Under the pieces are notes generated by a model that was not told the origin of the DNA, made no database searches, and worked only from the letters and a program-made list of their open reading frames with translations. Below are positions 6,578-14,991 of a stretch of 64,000 bases of DNA, one piece after another (position 1 is the stretch's first letter; each line of letters opens with the position of its first letter). Origin of the DNA: Rubrivivax sp. (GTDB lineage Bacteria > Pseudomonadota > Gammaproteobacteria > Burkholderiales > Burkholderiaceae_C); NCBI GenBank assembly GCA_020248915.1, contig JADCGP010000016.1:1-64000 (forward strand). Direction: 5' to 3'. The position numbers were made by a program, and so were the translations under genes.

Positions 6578-8959
6578 TCAGAGACGCCGAGAGCGGATGG
6601 CCCAGCCGGCGTAGTTCTTGAACGAGGTGTCGACGCTGTCGCGCCACGTGTCCGAGCCGTAGAAGCGGGCGGCCATCGTGTCGGCGCCTGGAATGTTCAG
6701 ACGGGCTGCGAGTTCGTGGGCGAAGGCCACGCAGGCCAGCATCGCCACGACGTGCGAACTGGTCGTGATGCTGGCGATCGGTCCGCTGAGCACGTAGCGG
6801 CCGGGTACTGTGTCCGGAGCGATCGAGCGCAGCCGGCTGTCGGGCGTGATCGAGGCAGGGCTGCCCGATGCCCAGGGCAGTTGCGTCGTCATCCAGGTCC
6901 ACTGCGCGTCCCAGCTGGGGCGGAAGGTCGTTGGCACCAGGCTCGTGCCGTTCCAGCCCCCGGTGCCGAAGGACAGCTGGTAGAACGAGAACACGCGCCA
7001 GTCCCAAAGAGTGGAACCCGGTGCCGCACCCAGCATGCCGACCGGGAAGCGGGCCACGAACGCCGCGAGGTCGCGCAACCGCGGGTTGGAGGTGGCCTCG
7101 GTCAGGCACGACCACATCACTGCAAGGGCGTTGTAGCCCTCCATCATCCCGCCGTAGGTGTGCTGGCCGTCGTTGGCCTCGTCGTAGTCCTGGTTCATGT
7201 AGAACAGGCCAAAGACGTTGTCCCGCGCGGCGGACGGGGTGGCCGTCACTGCGCCCGACACATAGACGCCGTGGTAGTAGTCGATGTCGGCGTCGAGCCG
7301 GCCGAGCGCCTCGGTGCGCTGGCCGATGTCCAGCGGCTCGGCGATGCTGACGCCGGCCAGAGCCTGCGGCGCCACGATCGCAGCCTGCGTGCGGATGCGG
7401 TAGATCCATGCATGCACGCGCAGCTGGGTGTACCAAGGTCCGATGCGGTATCCGCCATAGACGTTGCCGCTTTGGAAGAAGTCGGCGGCGGTGCTGAAGT
7501 GCTGCAGTTCCTCCCATGCGCTCCAGCGGCCGCTGGTCAGGTAGGCCATGTAGCCGAGCGAAGGGCCGTGCGAGAAGTACCAGTCCGGGCTGTTAGTGCC
7601 GCCGGTCGGTGCCGGGGTCAGCTGGACGCCGTTGCCGGCGTTGTCGGAGATGCCCACGTTGGTGTCGTTCAGGCACAGCGTGAGGTACTGCGAGCCGCGC
7701 GCCGGCCGTCCGCTGGCCTCGTCCCGGTAGTGCACCGAGAAGCGTCCGCCCGCACGGCAGTTGCCCTGGATCGCGAGGTAGGCGCCGGCGTTGCCTTCGA
7801 CCAGGTAGGTCATGTCCCAGGCCGGCAGCAGCCCCACGTTGTCGCTGTGGCCACCGCTGCCGAGGGCGGGGTCTATGTTGGCGCGGGCAAACGGCGCGGG
7901 CTGGTTGGCGGCAGCCAGCGTCCAGGCGCTGTACTTGGTGCCCGCATCCGGCGTCGAGGCGTACGAGGACGCGTTCATCGACGTGACCGCAAGCCGCGGC
8001 ACCAGGCCGGTGGCCTGGAAGTAGGTGACGTCGTGGCGGGGCACGAGTTGCGGATCGGTGCCGATCCAGTCGACACGGCTCCAGCGCGTGTGGTGGTGCT
8101 GCCGGATGGCCGTGCCCTGGTACCGGACGGTGCCGCCCACGCTGACCTGCACGTCGTAGTCGCGTCGTCCGGGCGCGGCCACGCGCAGCCAGCCGTTCTC
8201 CACCACCGTCTCCACCTCCACCTGCCCGGTGGCGTAGGCGCGCACGTAGAACCAGACGTGCGTGTGGGGGTCGGCTGTGGGTACGAAGTAGTGGAACTCC
8301 GACATCTCGGGCCCGCTCACCTGGCGCACGCGCCGCGGCGAGGTGCGCGACCACGGCCCTGAGCCGGCGGCGCGGGCGCTGGACAGTTCCGCGACCAGGC
8401 TGCCGCCTGCCACCGCGGCGCCGGAGGCATCCACCACCGAGGAAAACCGCACGCTCGCCTCGATGGCGGGTTCGGGCACGGCCGTGCCTGCTGCGGGCGT
8501 GCCGCCCTTGCGCACCACGACGTAGCCCGCGGGCGCCACGCCGCTCAACACCGCGAAGCGCACGCTTCCATCGTCCCAGTAGTTCCGCACGTCGGCCTGG
8601 AAGCGGGCCACGTTCGCCGTGATGGCCTGGCCACTGGCTATCTCGCCCTTGCGGAACGGCTGGCCCACCGTGAAGGGCTGGTCTCCGCCGACATGGCTGA
8701 GCGCGATCCAGACCACGTCGTTGCCCGACAGCGGTGGTGCGTCGCCAGCCGGGGGGGGCGGCGGCGGCGGGGGAGGAGGTGGGGATGGGGTCGGCGAAGG
8801 CGGCGGCGGGCCTGGTGGTGGCGGCGACGGGGGCGGCGGAGGCACGGCCGCAGGCGGCTCAGAGGGGCTGCCGCTGCCCGGTGTGTCGCCACCGGCACCA
8901 CCGCATGCGCTGAGCGATGCGGTGCCCACGGCAAAGAACAGGAGCTGGCGTCGTTTCAT
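6578..8959 (-). CDS. Large secreted lipoprotein with proline-rich linker, function unknown
   Basis: 793 residues. The signal MKRRQLLFFAVGTASLSAC has a twin-arginine-like start and a lipobox with Cys19. Residues 34-70 are a near-uninterrupted proline linker. The long C-terminal region starts with beta-sandwich-like sequence (VVWIALSHVGGDQPF, FHYFVPTADPHTHVWFYVRAYA) and continues with a helical, Trp-rich half resembling an alpha/alpha toroid of polysaccharide lyases. I suspect a relation to PcRGLX/YetA-type lyase proteins, with low certainty. An AGGGA-like ribosome site precedes the ATG. The linker contains an eight-base C tract on the coding strand (8751-8758). The context suggests a surface polysaccharide-modifying enzyme. 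Confidence 0.65.
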   Translation of the reverse strand: MKRRQLLFFAVGTASLSACGGAGGDTPGSGSPSEPPAAVPPPPPSPPPPGPPPPSPTPSPPPPPPPPPPPAGDAPPLSGNDVVWIALSHVGGDQPFTVGQPFRKGEIASGQAITANVARFQADVRNYWDDGSVRFAVLSGVAPAGYVVVRKGGTPAAGTAVPEPAIEASVRFSSVVDASGAAVAGGSLVAELSSARAAGSGPWSRTSPRRVRQVSGPEMSEFHYFVPTADPHTHVWFYVRAYATGQVEVETVVENGWLRVAAPGRRDYDVQVSVGGTVRYQGTAIRQHHHTRWSRVDWIGTDPQLVPRHDVTYFQATGLVPRLAVTSMNASSYASTPDAGTKYSAWTLAAANQPAPFARANIDPALGSGGHSDNVGLLPAWDMTYLVEGNAGAYLAIQGNCRAGGRFSVHYRDEASGRPARGSQYLTLCLNDTNVGISDNAGNGVQLTPAPTGGTNSPDWYFSHGPSLGYMAYLTSGRWSAWEELQHFSTAADFFQSGNVYGGYRIGPWYTQLRVHAWIYRIRTQAAIVAPQALAGVSIAEPLDIGQRTEALGRLDADIDYYHGVYVSGAVTATPSAARDNVFGLFYMNQDYDEANDGQHTYGGMMEGYNALAVMWSCLTEATSNPRLRDLAAFVARFPVGMLGAAPGSTLWDWRVFSFYQLSFGTGGWNGTSLVPTTFRPSWDAQWTWMTTQLPWASGSPASITPDSRLRSIAPDTVPGRYVLSGPIASITTSSHVVAMLACVAFAHELAARLNIPGADTMAARFYGSDTWRDSVDTSFKNYAGWAIRSRRL
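8751..8758. repeat. Eight-base homopolymer (G8 plus strand, C8 coding strand)
   Basis: A run of eight identical bases falls on codons 68 to 70 of the large lipoprotein, at the end of its proline linker. Gain or loss of one base would shift the frame just before the folded domain. It adjoins further GGC-type simple repeats. Confidence 0.9.
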
Positions 8960-9251
8960 CGGATCCCTGGGTCGCTGGCTTGCCGCGAAGTCAGGGCCCA
9001 GGTCCGGACGGACCGAGGCACCGGCACCTTCCGCTTATCGGCGCGGCGCCGTCGAACCGAAGTGCTCGCGCTGGCGCAAGCACTACCAAATGTGAGCAGG
9101 GCTCCGACGAGCGCGTCCAAAGCGGCACCACGCCGCAACTCGCCCCGCCAGGCAGATGCCGGCCGGCACGTCGGAGACGGAGCTGTCGCTGCGCGGCGTC
9201 AGCGCGGAAGCGCCGGCTGGGCACAGCCCAAGTGGCGCGGAAGAGTCGGAG

Positions 9252-9914
9252 CTACTGGCGCGCGGGCGTGTCGTCGGTGTCCGACCACTTCCCGGCACGA
9301 CGCAGCTGATCGGTCAGCTGGGTGCCGGTGAAGCCAAGCGACCGGGCCCGCAGGGCCTGCTGCCGAGCCGCGTCTTGCTGGCCAAGCTCGAGGTACACGA
9401 GCCCGATGTTGTGGTGCGAAAGCGGGTTGTCCTTGGCAGCTTCGGCGGCCAGCTCCAGTTGCCGCGTCGCGTCCTGGGTACGCTTGCGTTTGCCCAGGTA
9501 TTGGGCGTACAGGCTGCGCACCACGGTGTCGTCCGGGCGGAAGCGCACGGCACGATCGAACCAGCACTCGACGGTGATCTTGGCGCCCGGGGGCGGATCG
9601 CTCTTCCAACGTTCGGCCAGGCGTGTCATCACCAGCAGGGCGCGAGGATGATTCGGGAACACGCCCAGCGTGTACGAGACGTCCTGGGCCATGTCCTGGA
9701 ACATCGTGTTCTTCGGCCGCGTCATCGACTCGATACCTGGCGTGAAGTGGTAGTCCTCCACCAGCTTGCGCGTCTCGGCTGGCGCGGTGCGGTAGTCGAA
9801 GGGCCCGAAGTGGTTGCGGAACGGGTCGCCGCAGGCGGCGGCGCCGGTCTGTGCGACGGCAGGCGACAGTGCGCCGGAGGCCAGCAGCGCCAGTGCGATC
9901 CGCAGCGCGGTCAT
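9252..9914 (-). CDS. Exported tetratricopeptide-repeat protein
   Basis: 220 residues from the ATG at 9914, chosen because MTALRIALALLASGALSPAVAQ reads as a signal peptide ending in AVAQ. An in-frame ATG at 9977 would add 21 residues before it. The mature part begins with a Cys-containing segment (AACGDPF) and then shows TPR-like helices: TLGVFPNHPRALLVMTRLAE, CWFDRAVRFRPDDTVVRSLY and NPLSHHNIGLVYLELGQ. It is probably a periplasmic scaffold. It lies downstream of the two exosortase-associated hydrolases, and similar short TPR proteins are frequent near exopolysaccharide loci. Its partner is unknown. Confidence 0.7.
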   Translation of the reverse strand: MTALRIALALLASGALSPAVAQTGAAACGDPFRNHFGPFDYRTAPAETRKLVEDYHFTPGIESMTRPKNTMFQDMAQDVSYTLGVFPNHPRALLVMTRLAERWKSDPPPGAKITVECWFDRAVRFRPDDTVVRSLYAQYLGKRKRTQDATRQLELAAEAAKDNPLSHHNIGLVYLELGQQDAARQQALRARSLGFTGTQLTDQLRRAGKWSDTDDTPARQ

Positions 9915-9993
9915 GGACCGCACGTGCGTCGACGGCTGGGTGGCATTGGCGGTGGCGGTCGAAGATGGCATGGGCATCACCGTTGCGTTGCGT

Positions 9994-10974
9994 TCATGAA
10001 CTCGAAGGGGCAGGCTGGGGCCTCGCGGCTGGCGCGTCGGAGGTCGGCGAAATGCTGATCCGTGCACTTGGGCTGGCTGCCGCAGCTGGAAGGGACGGCC
10101 CCGCCAGTCCTGCCAGCCACAGCCGGCAGTCGGCAACGAGGGCTTCTGACTCGGCCCTGTCCGAAAAGGTGTGGTCCGCCGATGGGTAGCGGCGCCAACC
10201 GGCACCTGCGCTGTCCAGGCCCTGCCGCGCCGCGGGGTGCCGGGCGAGCAGTTCCTCGAACTCGCGCGCCGTGTAGTCGCGGCCGCTCAGCGCGATCAAC
10301 AACGGGCCCCGCCACGCCGCCAGCACGCGCATCATGGAGACCGCGTAACCGGGCTCCGAGACCAAGGGGTCGGCTGGGCTTGCGCCCGTGGCCGTCCGCA
10401 GGTGTGCGGCCAGCTCGGACAGCCCGGACCACGCCACGCGCCCGACAACCAGCTTGCGCCAGAAAGCCGGCTGCACCAGACGCTGCAGGTAGTAGTGGCG
10501 AACGCGTGCCCGGGCCAGCGTGTGCTCGGTGCGTGCCCAGGGGTTGAGGAGGCAGAGCGCGGCCACGCGCGCATCGTGCGCCCGCTGCACGTACAGCAAC
10601 GCCGCCGAAGCCCCGTCGCACAGCCCCCAGAGCACGACTCGTCGCACCGTCGTGCAGGCGGCCTGCAGGCTGTCGATGGCTGCGGCGATGTCGTCGTCGA
10701 GCGCCTCGAAACCCGCCGGAGTGCCGGTGGAGTCACCCATGCCGCGGACGTCGAACCGCAGCGTGGGCACGCCGTCTGCCGCGAGCGCGCGCGCCAGGCG
10801 CACGAAGAGCCGGTGGCTGCCTGCGCGGTACTGCGGGCCGCCCACCACCACCACAACCCCGACATCGCACGCGGCCTGCGCTGCGGCGGGGCGCGCCAGC
10901 ACGCCGGCGAGCCGCTCGCCGGCGCATTCGAAGGCCAGGCCCGTCTCGTGCCAGCCGGTCGCGCTGGCGTTCAT
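9994..10974 (-). CDS. Exosortase A system-associated hydrolase 1 (alpha/beta hydrolase)
   Basis: 326 residues. It resembles the hydrolase family called 'hydrolase 1, exosortase A system-associated' (TIGR03100). The alpha/beta-hydrolase features are an oxyanion region VVVVGGPQYRAGSHR at 41-55, a strand plus FDVRGMGDS, and a nucleophile elbow WGLCDGAS in which residue 119 is Cys instead of Ser. Candidate acid and base residues are Asp233 (GRDYTA) and His268 (SADHTFSD). The ATG at 10974 overlaps the TGA of hydrolase 2 (ATGA), indicating translational coupling. It presumably acts on the acyl product made by the neighbouring ACP and ligase; the substrate is unknown. Confidence 0.85.
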   Translation of the reverse strand: MNASATGWHETGLAFECAGERLAGVLARPAAAQAACDVGVVVVVGGPQYRAGSHRLFVRLARALAADGVPTLRFDVRGMGDSTGTPAGFEALDDDIAAAIDSLQAACTTVRRVVLWGLCDGASAALLYVQRAHDARVAALCLLNPWARTEHTLARARVRHYYLQRLVQPAFWRKLVVGRVAWSGLSELAAHLRTATGASPADPLVSEPGYAVSMMRVLAAWRGPLLIALSGRDYTAREFEELLARHPAARQGLDSAGAGWRRYPSADHTFSDRAESEALVADCRLWLAGLAGPSLPAAAASPSARISISPTSDAPAARPQPAPSSS

Positions 10975-11894
10975 GCGGCCCCCGTCGTCGCCGGCAGCGC
11001 CATGGCGTTGCCCACGCCTTGCCGCGCGGCGGGCCGCGCGTCGGGGGCCACGGCCTGCAGCGCCGCACGCGTGGCCTCGACCAGCGCCGGCGCCTCCTCG
11101 ATCTCCACGCTCTGCCAGAACCCGGGCCCGGCCACGGCCGCTGCGTCCACCGGCACGCCCTGCGCGCGCCAGCCCGCAACGACGCGTTCGCTGGCGGGCA
11201 AGAGCGCCGGTGTGTCGGCACGCGCCACTTCGAGCCACACCGCGCGCCGGCCGTCGCGCGGCGGCATCAGCGTGGCGCGGTCCAGGCCCGCGGCAAGGTC
11301 CGGGTGCACCGAGTAGCCGGCCACGTCCACCGGCCGGCCCGCGGCGAGCTCGTCGAGCAGGGTCTTGACGACGCCGCGCGTGCCCTCGGGCCGCTGCTCG
11401 GCGGGGCCGGCCTGCAGGTCGGCTGCGAGCCGCAGCCGCAGGAACTGCTGCAGCACCGTGCGTCCGGCCGTTGCGGGCTGCCACAGTAGCAGGTGCGCCG
11501 GCTGCGGCAGGCTGGCCGCCACCTCGCTGGCCAGCAGCGCGCCGCAGCGGTGGCCCCACAGCCACAGCGCATCGGCCGCCGCGTCGTGCCGTTGGCGCAG
11601 CCACGTGGCGGCAGCGGCCACGTCCTGCTGCCAGCGCGCCCAGGTGGCCTCGCCGAAGTCGCCGTCGCTGTCGCCGCAGCCGTGGAGGTCGGGCACCAGC
11701 ACCGTCCACCCGGCGGCCGCCAGTGCGCGCGCCTGCAGCGCCACCATGCGGCGCGACTTGTTCATCTCCTCGGCCCACGCGTGCACGTGCAGCACCAGGC
11801 CGCGGGGCGCGCCGGCCGGCTCGTGCAGCACGGCGAAGCGCCTCCCGCCGTCGATGTCGAGGTGCATCGGCTGCCAGGTGGGCGCGGCGTTCAT
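10971..11894 (-). CDS. Exosortase A system-associated hydrolase 2 (alpha/beta hydrolase)
   Basis: 307 residues, matching 'hydrolase 2, exosortase A system-associated' (TIGR03101) in pattern and position. Features are LVLHVHAWAEEMNKSRRM near 33-50, the strand VLVPDLHGCGDSDGDFG, and a nucleophile-elbow sequence LWGHRCGALLA in which the expected serine position is Arg116. The protein may therefore be a non-hydrolytic member, or use a different residue. It lies 67 nt downstream of the acyl carrier protein gene and overlaps hydrolase 1 by 4 nt. It is probably a cytoplasmic partner in loading or unloading an acyl group; the exact reaction is not known. Confidence 0.85.
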   Translation of the reverse strand: MNAAPTWQPMHLDIDGGRRFAVLHEPAGAPRGLVLHVHAWAEEMNKSRRMVALQARALAAAGWTVLVPDLHGCGDSDGDFGEATWARWQQDVAAAATWLRQRHDAAADALWLWGHRCGALLASEVAASLPQPAHLLLWQPATAGRTVLQQFLRLRLAADLQAGPAEQRPEGTRGVVKTLLDELAAGRPVDVAGYSVHPDLAAGLDRATLMPPRDGRRAVWLEVARADTPALLPASERVVAGWRAQGVPVDAAAVAGPGFWQSVEIEEAPALVEATRAALQAVAPDARPAARQGVGNAMALPATTGAA

Positions 11895-11961
11895 GGGCGG
11901 GCAGGCGGGCGGCGCGGGGCCGGTGTGGGCGGGGCGGGTGCGCCGCGGCGGCGCCGTCGGC

Positions 11962-12213
11962 TCAGGCGGGCATGCGGGCGGCCACGAAGTCCACCAGCGA
12001 CCCCACCGTCTCGAACGTGCTGCCGTCGATGTCGTCGTCGTCGACGACGATGCCGAAGCGTTCTTCCAGGCTCGTGATCAGGCCGACGACGGCCATCGAG
12101 TCGAGCTCGGGGATGGCGCCGAGCAGGGGCGTGTCGCGCCCGAAGCCGAGCGCGCGGCCCTTCAGGCTCAGCACTTCGTCCAGCGTGCGCAGCACGTCGG
12201 CGTCGATGTTCAT
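11962..12213 (-). CDS. Acyl carrier protein, exosortase A cluster
   Basis: 83-residue acidic protein with the phosphopantetheine attachment motif PELDSMAVVG; Ser39 is the predicted modified residue. The C-terminal DDDDIDGSTFETVGSLVDFV is typical of ACP helix III. The ATG at 12213 gives the family length; longer in-frame extensions are arginine-rich and do not resemble an ACP. It heads the minus-strand operon, followed by hydrolases 2 and 1, and is divergent from the acyl-CoA ligase that probably loads it or its substrate. It is a dedicated ACP rather than the fatty-acid AcpP, judged from context and the unusual DSM loop sequence. Confidence 0.9.
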   Translation of the reverse strand: MNIDADVLRTLDEVLSLKGRALGFGRDTPLLGAIPELDSMAVVGLITSLEERFGIVVDDDDIDGSTFETVGSLVDFVAARMPA

Positions 12214-12542
12214 CGGGGTGGGGGCTCGGGGTCGAGCACGCGTCTTGGGATGGGCTAGGATTCTAGGCAGCCGCCTCGTGGGCAAGCCTTGGCCCCCCGT
12301 GGGAAAAGGCCGCATCCGGGGCCTTCGTTCCGCTCCATCCCGCAAACGTGGGGGCCGCTGCGCGCAGGCGGCGTGTGGTCGCACTCCTTCACGTCAATCG
12401 CGCCGCACTCACAGCAGCCCCGTTGCGGCACGCAGGGGCTGCGCTACATTGCGTCGTCCTTCGTGGATGGCTGCCTCGCCTCCGGCGCCTGCCCGTGTGC
12501 CGGGCCGGCTCTCCGGGCGGCCGCGGGCACCCCGAGCCTTGC
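12214..12542. other. Divergent intergenic region between ACP and ligase genes
   Basis: This 329-base region should hold promoters for both directions. On the minus strand, TAGAAT at 12260-12265 lies 46 nt before the ACP start. On the plus strand, TACATT near 12455 could serve the ligase. A GGCACG...GGGGCTGC sequence near 12427-12439 resembles a sigma-54 element, but its GG-to-GC spacing is 9 rather than 10 nt. No gene is seen. Confidence 0.5.
12260..12265 (-). promoter_or_regulatory. Candidate -10 element of the ACP operon
   Basis: TAGAAT reads on the minus strand 46 nt before the ACP start. Upstream, CTTGCC at 12281-12286 is a weak -35 candidate with a short 15-nt spacer. This is sequence resemblance only. 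Confidence 0.35.
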
Positions 12543-14177
12543 ATGCGCGAAGCCCACCTCCTGCACGAACTCGTTCTCCTCGGCGCCGAGCGCTCGCCCG
12601 ACGCGCCGGCGCTCACCCACGGCCGCGAGACGCTCGGCTACGGGGCGCTGGCGGCCACGGTGCAGGCGGCAGCCAGCGGCCTGGCCGGCCTGGGCGTCGG
12701 GCGCGCCGAGCGCGTGGCGGTCTACCTCGAGAAGCGCTTCGAGATGGTGGCGGCGTGCTTCGCGGCGCCGACCATGGGGGGCGTGTTCGTGCCGGTGAAC
12801 CCGCTGCTCAAGCCCGAGCAGGTGGCCTTCATCCTGCGCGACTGCGACGTCCGCGTGCTGGTCACCTCGGCCGAGAGGCTGAAGGCGCTGGCCCCCGGGC
12901 TCGCGGCCTGCCCCGCGCTGCGCCACGTGGTGCTCGTCGACGCCGCAGCCGGGCTGCCCGAGGGCCTGCCCGCGGGCGTGGGCCTGCTCGCCTGGGCCGA
13001 GCTGGCGGCCACGGCGCCGCCGCCCGGCGGCCCGGGCCACCGCGTCATCGACACCGACATGCTGGCCATCCTGTACACCTCGGGCTCCACCGGCAAGCCC
13101 AAGGGCGTGGTGCTGTCGCACCGCAACATGGTGGCCGGCGCCAAGAGCGTGGCCAGCTACCTCGGCAACCACGCCGGCGACACGCTGCTGGCCGCGCTGC
13201 CGCTGTCGTTCGACGCCGGCTTCAGCCAGCTGACCACCGCCTTCCACGCCGGCGCCCGCGTGGTGCTGCTGAACTACCTGCTCCCGCGCGACGTGCTCAG
13301 GGCGCTGGAGCGCGAGCGCGTCACGGGCCTCACGGCCGTGCCGCCGCTGTACATCCAGCTCGCCGCGCTCGAGTGGCCGTCGTCGATCGGCGCGCACCTG
13401 CGCTACTTCGCCAACACGGGCGGCCGCATGCCGCGCGAGACGCTGCAGCTGCTGCGCCAGCGCGTGCCCGCGGCGCGGCCGTTCCTGATGTACGGCCTGA
13501 CGGAAGCCTTCCGCTCCACCTACCTGCCGCCCGAGGAGGTCGACCGCCGGCCCGACAGCATCGGCAAGGCCATTCCCAACGCCGAGATCCTGGTGCTGCG
13601 CGAGGATGGCACCGAGTGCGCGCCCGACGAGCCGGGCGAGCTGGTGCACCGCGGCGCGCTGGTGGGCATGGGCTACTGGAACGACCCGGCCAAGACCGCC
13701 GAGCGCTACAAGGCGCTGCCCGCGGGCGTGGGCGGCCGCGAGGCCGGCCTGGTGCTGCCCGAGATCGCCGTCTACTCGGGCGACACGGTGCGGCGCGACG
13801 CCGAGGCCTTCCTGTACTTCATCGGCCGGCGCGACGAGATGATCAAGACCTCGGGCTACCGCGTCAGCCCGACCGAGGTCGAGGAGGTGCTGTACGCGAC
13901 GCAGCTGGTGGGCGAGTGCGTGGCCTTCGGCGTCGACGACGACCGGCTCGGGCAGGCGATCCAGGTGATCGCCACCGCCCCCGACGGCAGCGACCGCATC
14001 GACCTCGACGCGCTGCTGGCCGAGTGCCGCCAGCGCATGCCGGCCTACATGGTGCCGGCCGGCATCGATGCGCGCCCAGGGCCGCTGCCGCGCAACCCCA
14101 ACGGCAAGCTCGATCGCAAGGCGCTGTCGACGGCCTGGTGCGAAGGCGCGGCCACGGTGCCGGCCGCCGTGCGCTGA
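12543..14177 (+). CDS. Acyl-CoA ligase (AMP-forming), exosortase A system-associated
   Basis: 544-residue member of the ANL adenylating superfamily, matching the family named for the exosortase A system (TIGR03098). The ATP-binding loop YTSGSTGKPKG is at 178-188, the aromatic/acidic A5-type segment MYGLTEAFRSTYL follows, GRRDEMIKTSGYRVSP is near 427, and the catalytic-lysine tail NPNGKLDRKAL is near 520. The ATG at 12543 is chosen because MREAHLLHELVLLGAERSPDAPAL matches the family start. The enzyme would activate a carboxylic acid as acyl-AMP and pass it to CoA or to the divergently encoded ACP. The GNAT gene follows 6 nt after the stop. Confidence 0.9.
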   Translation: MREAHLLHELVLLGAERSPDAPALTHGRETLGYGALAATVQAAASGLAGLGVGRAERVAVYLEKRFEMVAACFAAPTMGGVFVPVNPLLKPEQVAFILRDCDVRVLVTSAERLKALAPGLAACPALRHVVLVDAAAGLPEGLPAGVGLLAWAELAATAPPPGGPGHRVIDTDMLAILYTSGSTGKPKGVVLSHRNMVAGAKSVASYLGNHAGDTLLAALPLSFDAGFSQLTTAFHAGARVVLLNYLLPRDVLRALERERVTGLTAVPPLYIQLAALEWPSSIGAHLRYFANTGGRMPRETLQLLRQRVPAARPFLMYGLTEAFRSTYLPPEEVDRRPDSIGKAIPNAEILVLREDGTECAPDEPGELVHRGALVGMGYWNDPAKTAERYKALPAGVGGREAGLVLPEIAVYSGDTVRRDAEAFLYFIGRRDEMIKTSGYRVSPTEVEEVLYATQLVGECVAFGVDDDRLGQAIQVIATAPDGSDRIDLDALLAECRQRMPAYMVPAGIDARPGPLPRNPNGKLDRKALSTAWCEGAATVPAAVR

Positions 14178-14183
14178 GGGCAC

Positions 14184-14921
14184 GTGGGCACGCCTGAATC
14201 GCGGCCGGAGGGCGGGCGCCCCCGCCGATGGTGGCAGCGGGCGCTCGGGCCGTTCCGCGAGTTCGGGCCCGTGGCCGGCGCGCTGTACGTGATCGACCGT
14301 TTGCTGCGCGCCGTCTCGCCGCGGCTGGGTCTCTACGTGTACGAGCTGATGGAGCAGCCGATCGACGGCCGCGCGCTGCTGCCCGCCCGCATGGCGCAGA
14401 ACCTGGAGTTCGCCGAGATCGGGCCCGGGCACCCGGTGCTCGCGCAGATGCCGGCGCGGCCGGAGATCAAGGTGTCGCGCTTCGCGCAGGGCGCGCGCTG
14501 CCTCGGGGTGTGGCGCAAGGGGGTGCTGCTCGGCTACGTCTGGTGGTGCCCCGGGCGCTACGAGGAGGACGAGGTGCGCTGCACCTTCGAGCTCGAGCCG
14601 GCGGGCGCCTCGGTGTTCGACTTCGACCTCTACGTGCTGCCCGAGCACCGGCTGGGCATCGCCTTCCTGGCCATCTGGCACGGGGCCAACCGCTGGCTGC
14701 ACGATCTGGGCGTGCGCCACAGCTTCAGCCGCGTGACGCTGTTCAACCTGGCCTCGCGCCGCGCCCACGCCAGGCTCGGCGGGCGGCGCCTCGGCATGGC
14801 GCTGTTCATGCAGGCCTGGCGGCTGGAGGTGATGGTCGCCACCGTGGCCCCGTACCTGGGGCTCAGTGCCTCGGCCGCCAGCCGCATGCGGCTGCGCCTG
14901 GCGCCGGCCCGGGCCGCCTGA
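14184..14921 (+). CDS. GNAT-like acetyl/acyltransferase of the exosortase A cluster
   Basis: 245 residues starting at GTG 14184, 6 nt after the ligase stop. The central part has a GNAT-like order: a strand GVWRKGVLLGYVWWCPG, then FDFDLYVLPEHRLGIAFLAIWHGANRWL, the position of the acyl-CoA pyrophosphate loop and helix, then SFSRVTLFNLASRRAHARLGG as the last strand and helix. The canonical Q/RxxGxG/A loop is weak (HRLGIAF). Proteins like this sit between ligase and decarboxylase in other PEP-CTERM loci. It probably transfers the activated acyl group to an amine or sugar. Cytoplasmic; substrate unknown. Confidence 0.7.
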   Translation: MGTPESRPEGGRPRRWWQRALGPFREFGPVAGALYVIDRLLRAVSPRLGLYVYELMEQPIDGRALLPARMAQNLEFAEIGPGHPVLAQMPARPEIKVSRFAQGARCLGVWRKGVLLGYVWWCPGRYEEDEVRCTFELEPAGASVFDFDLYVLPEHRLGIAFLAIWHGANRWLHDLGVRHSFSRVTLFNLASRRAHARLGGRRLGMALFMQAWRLEVMVATVAPYLGLSASAASRMRLRLAPARAA

Positions 14922-14991
14922 CGCCCGACAATCCCGCCCCGCCCGAACACCTGGCCCCGCCACGACGAGCCCGACCCCGGAAGCACCCGCG

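Noticed and set aside
12420..12445. Sigma-54-like GGCACG...GC element upstream of the acyl-CoA ligase
   Set aside because: PEP-CTERM loci can be controlled by RpoN, but the GG-to-GC spacing here is 9 nt, not the required 10, and the -12 TTGC is poor.
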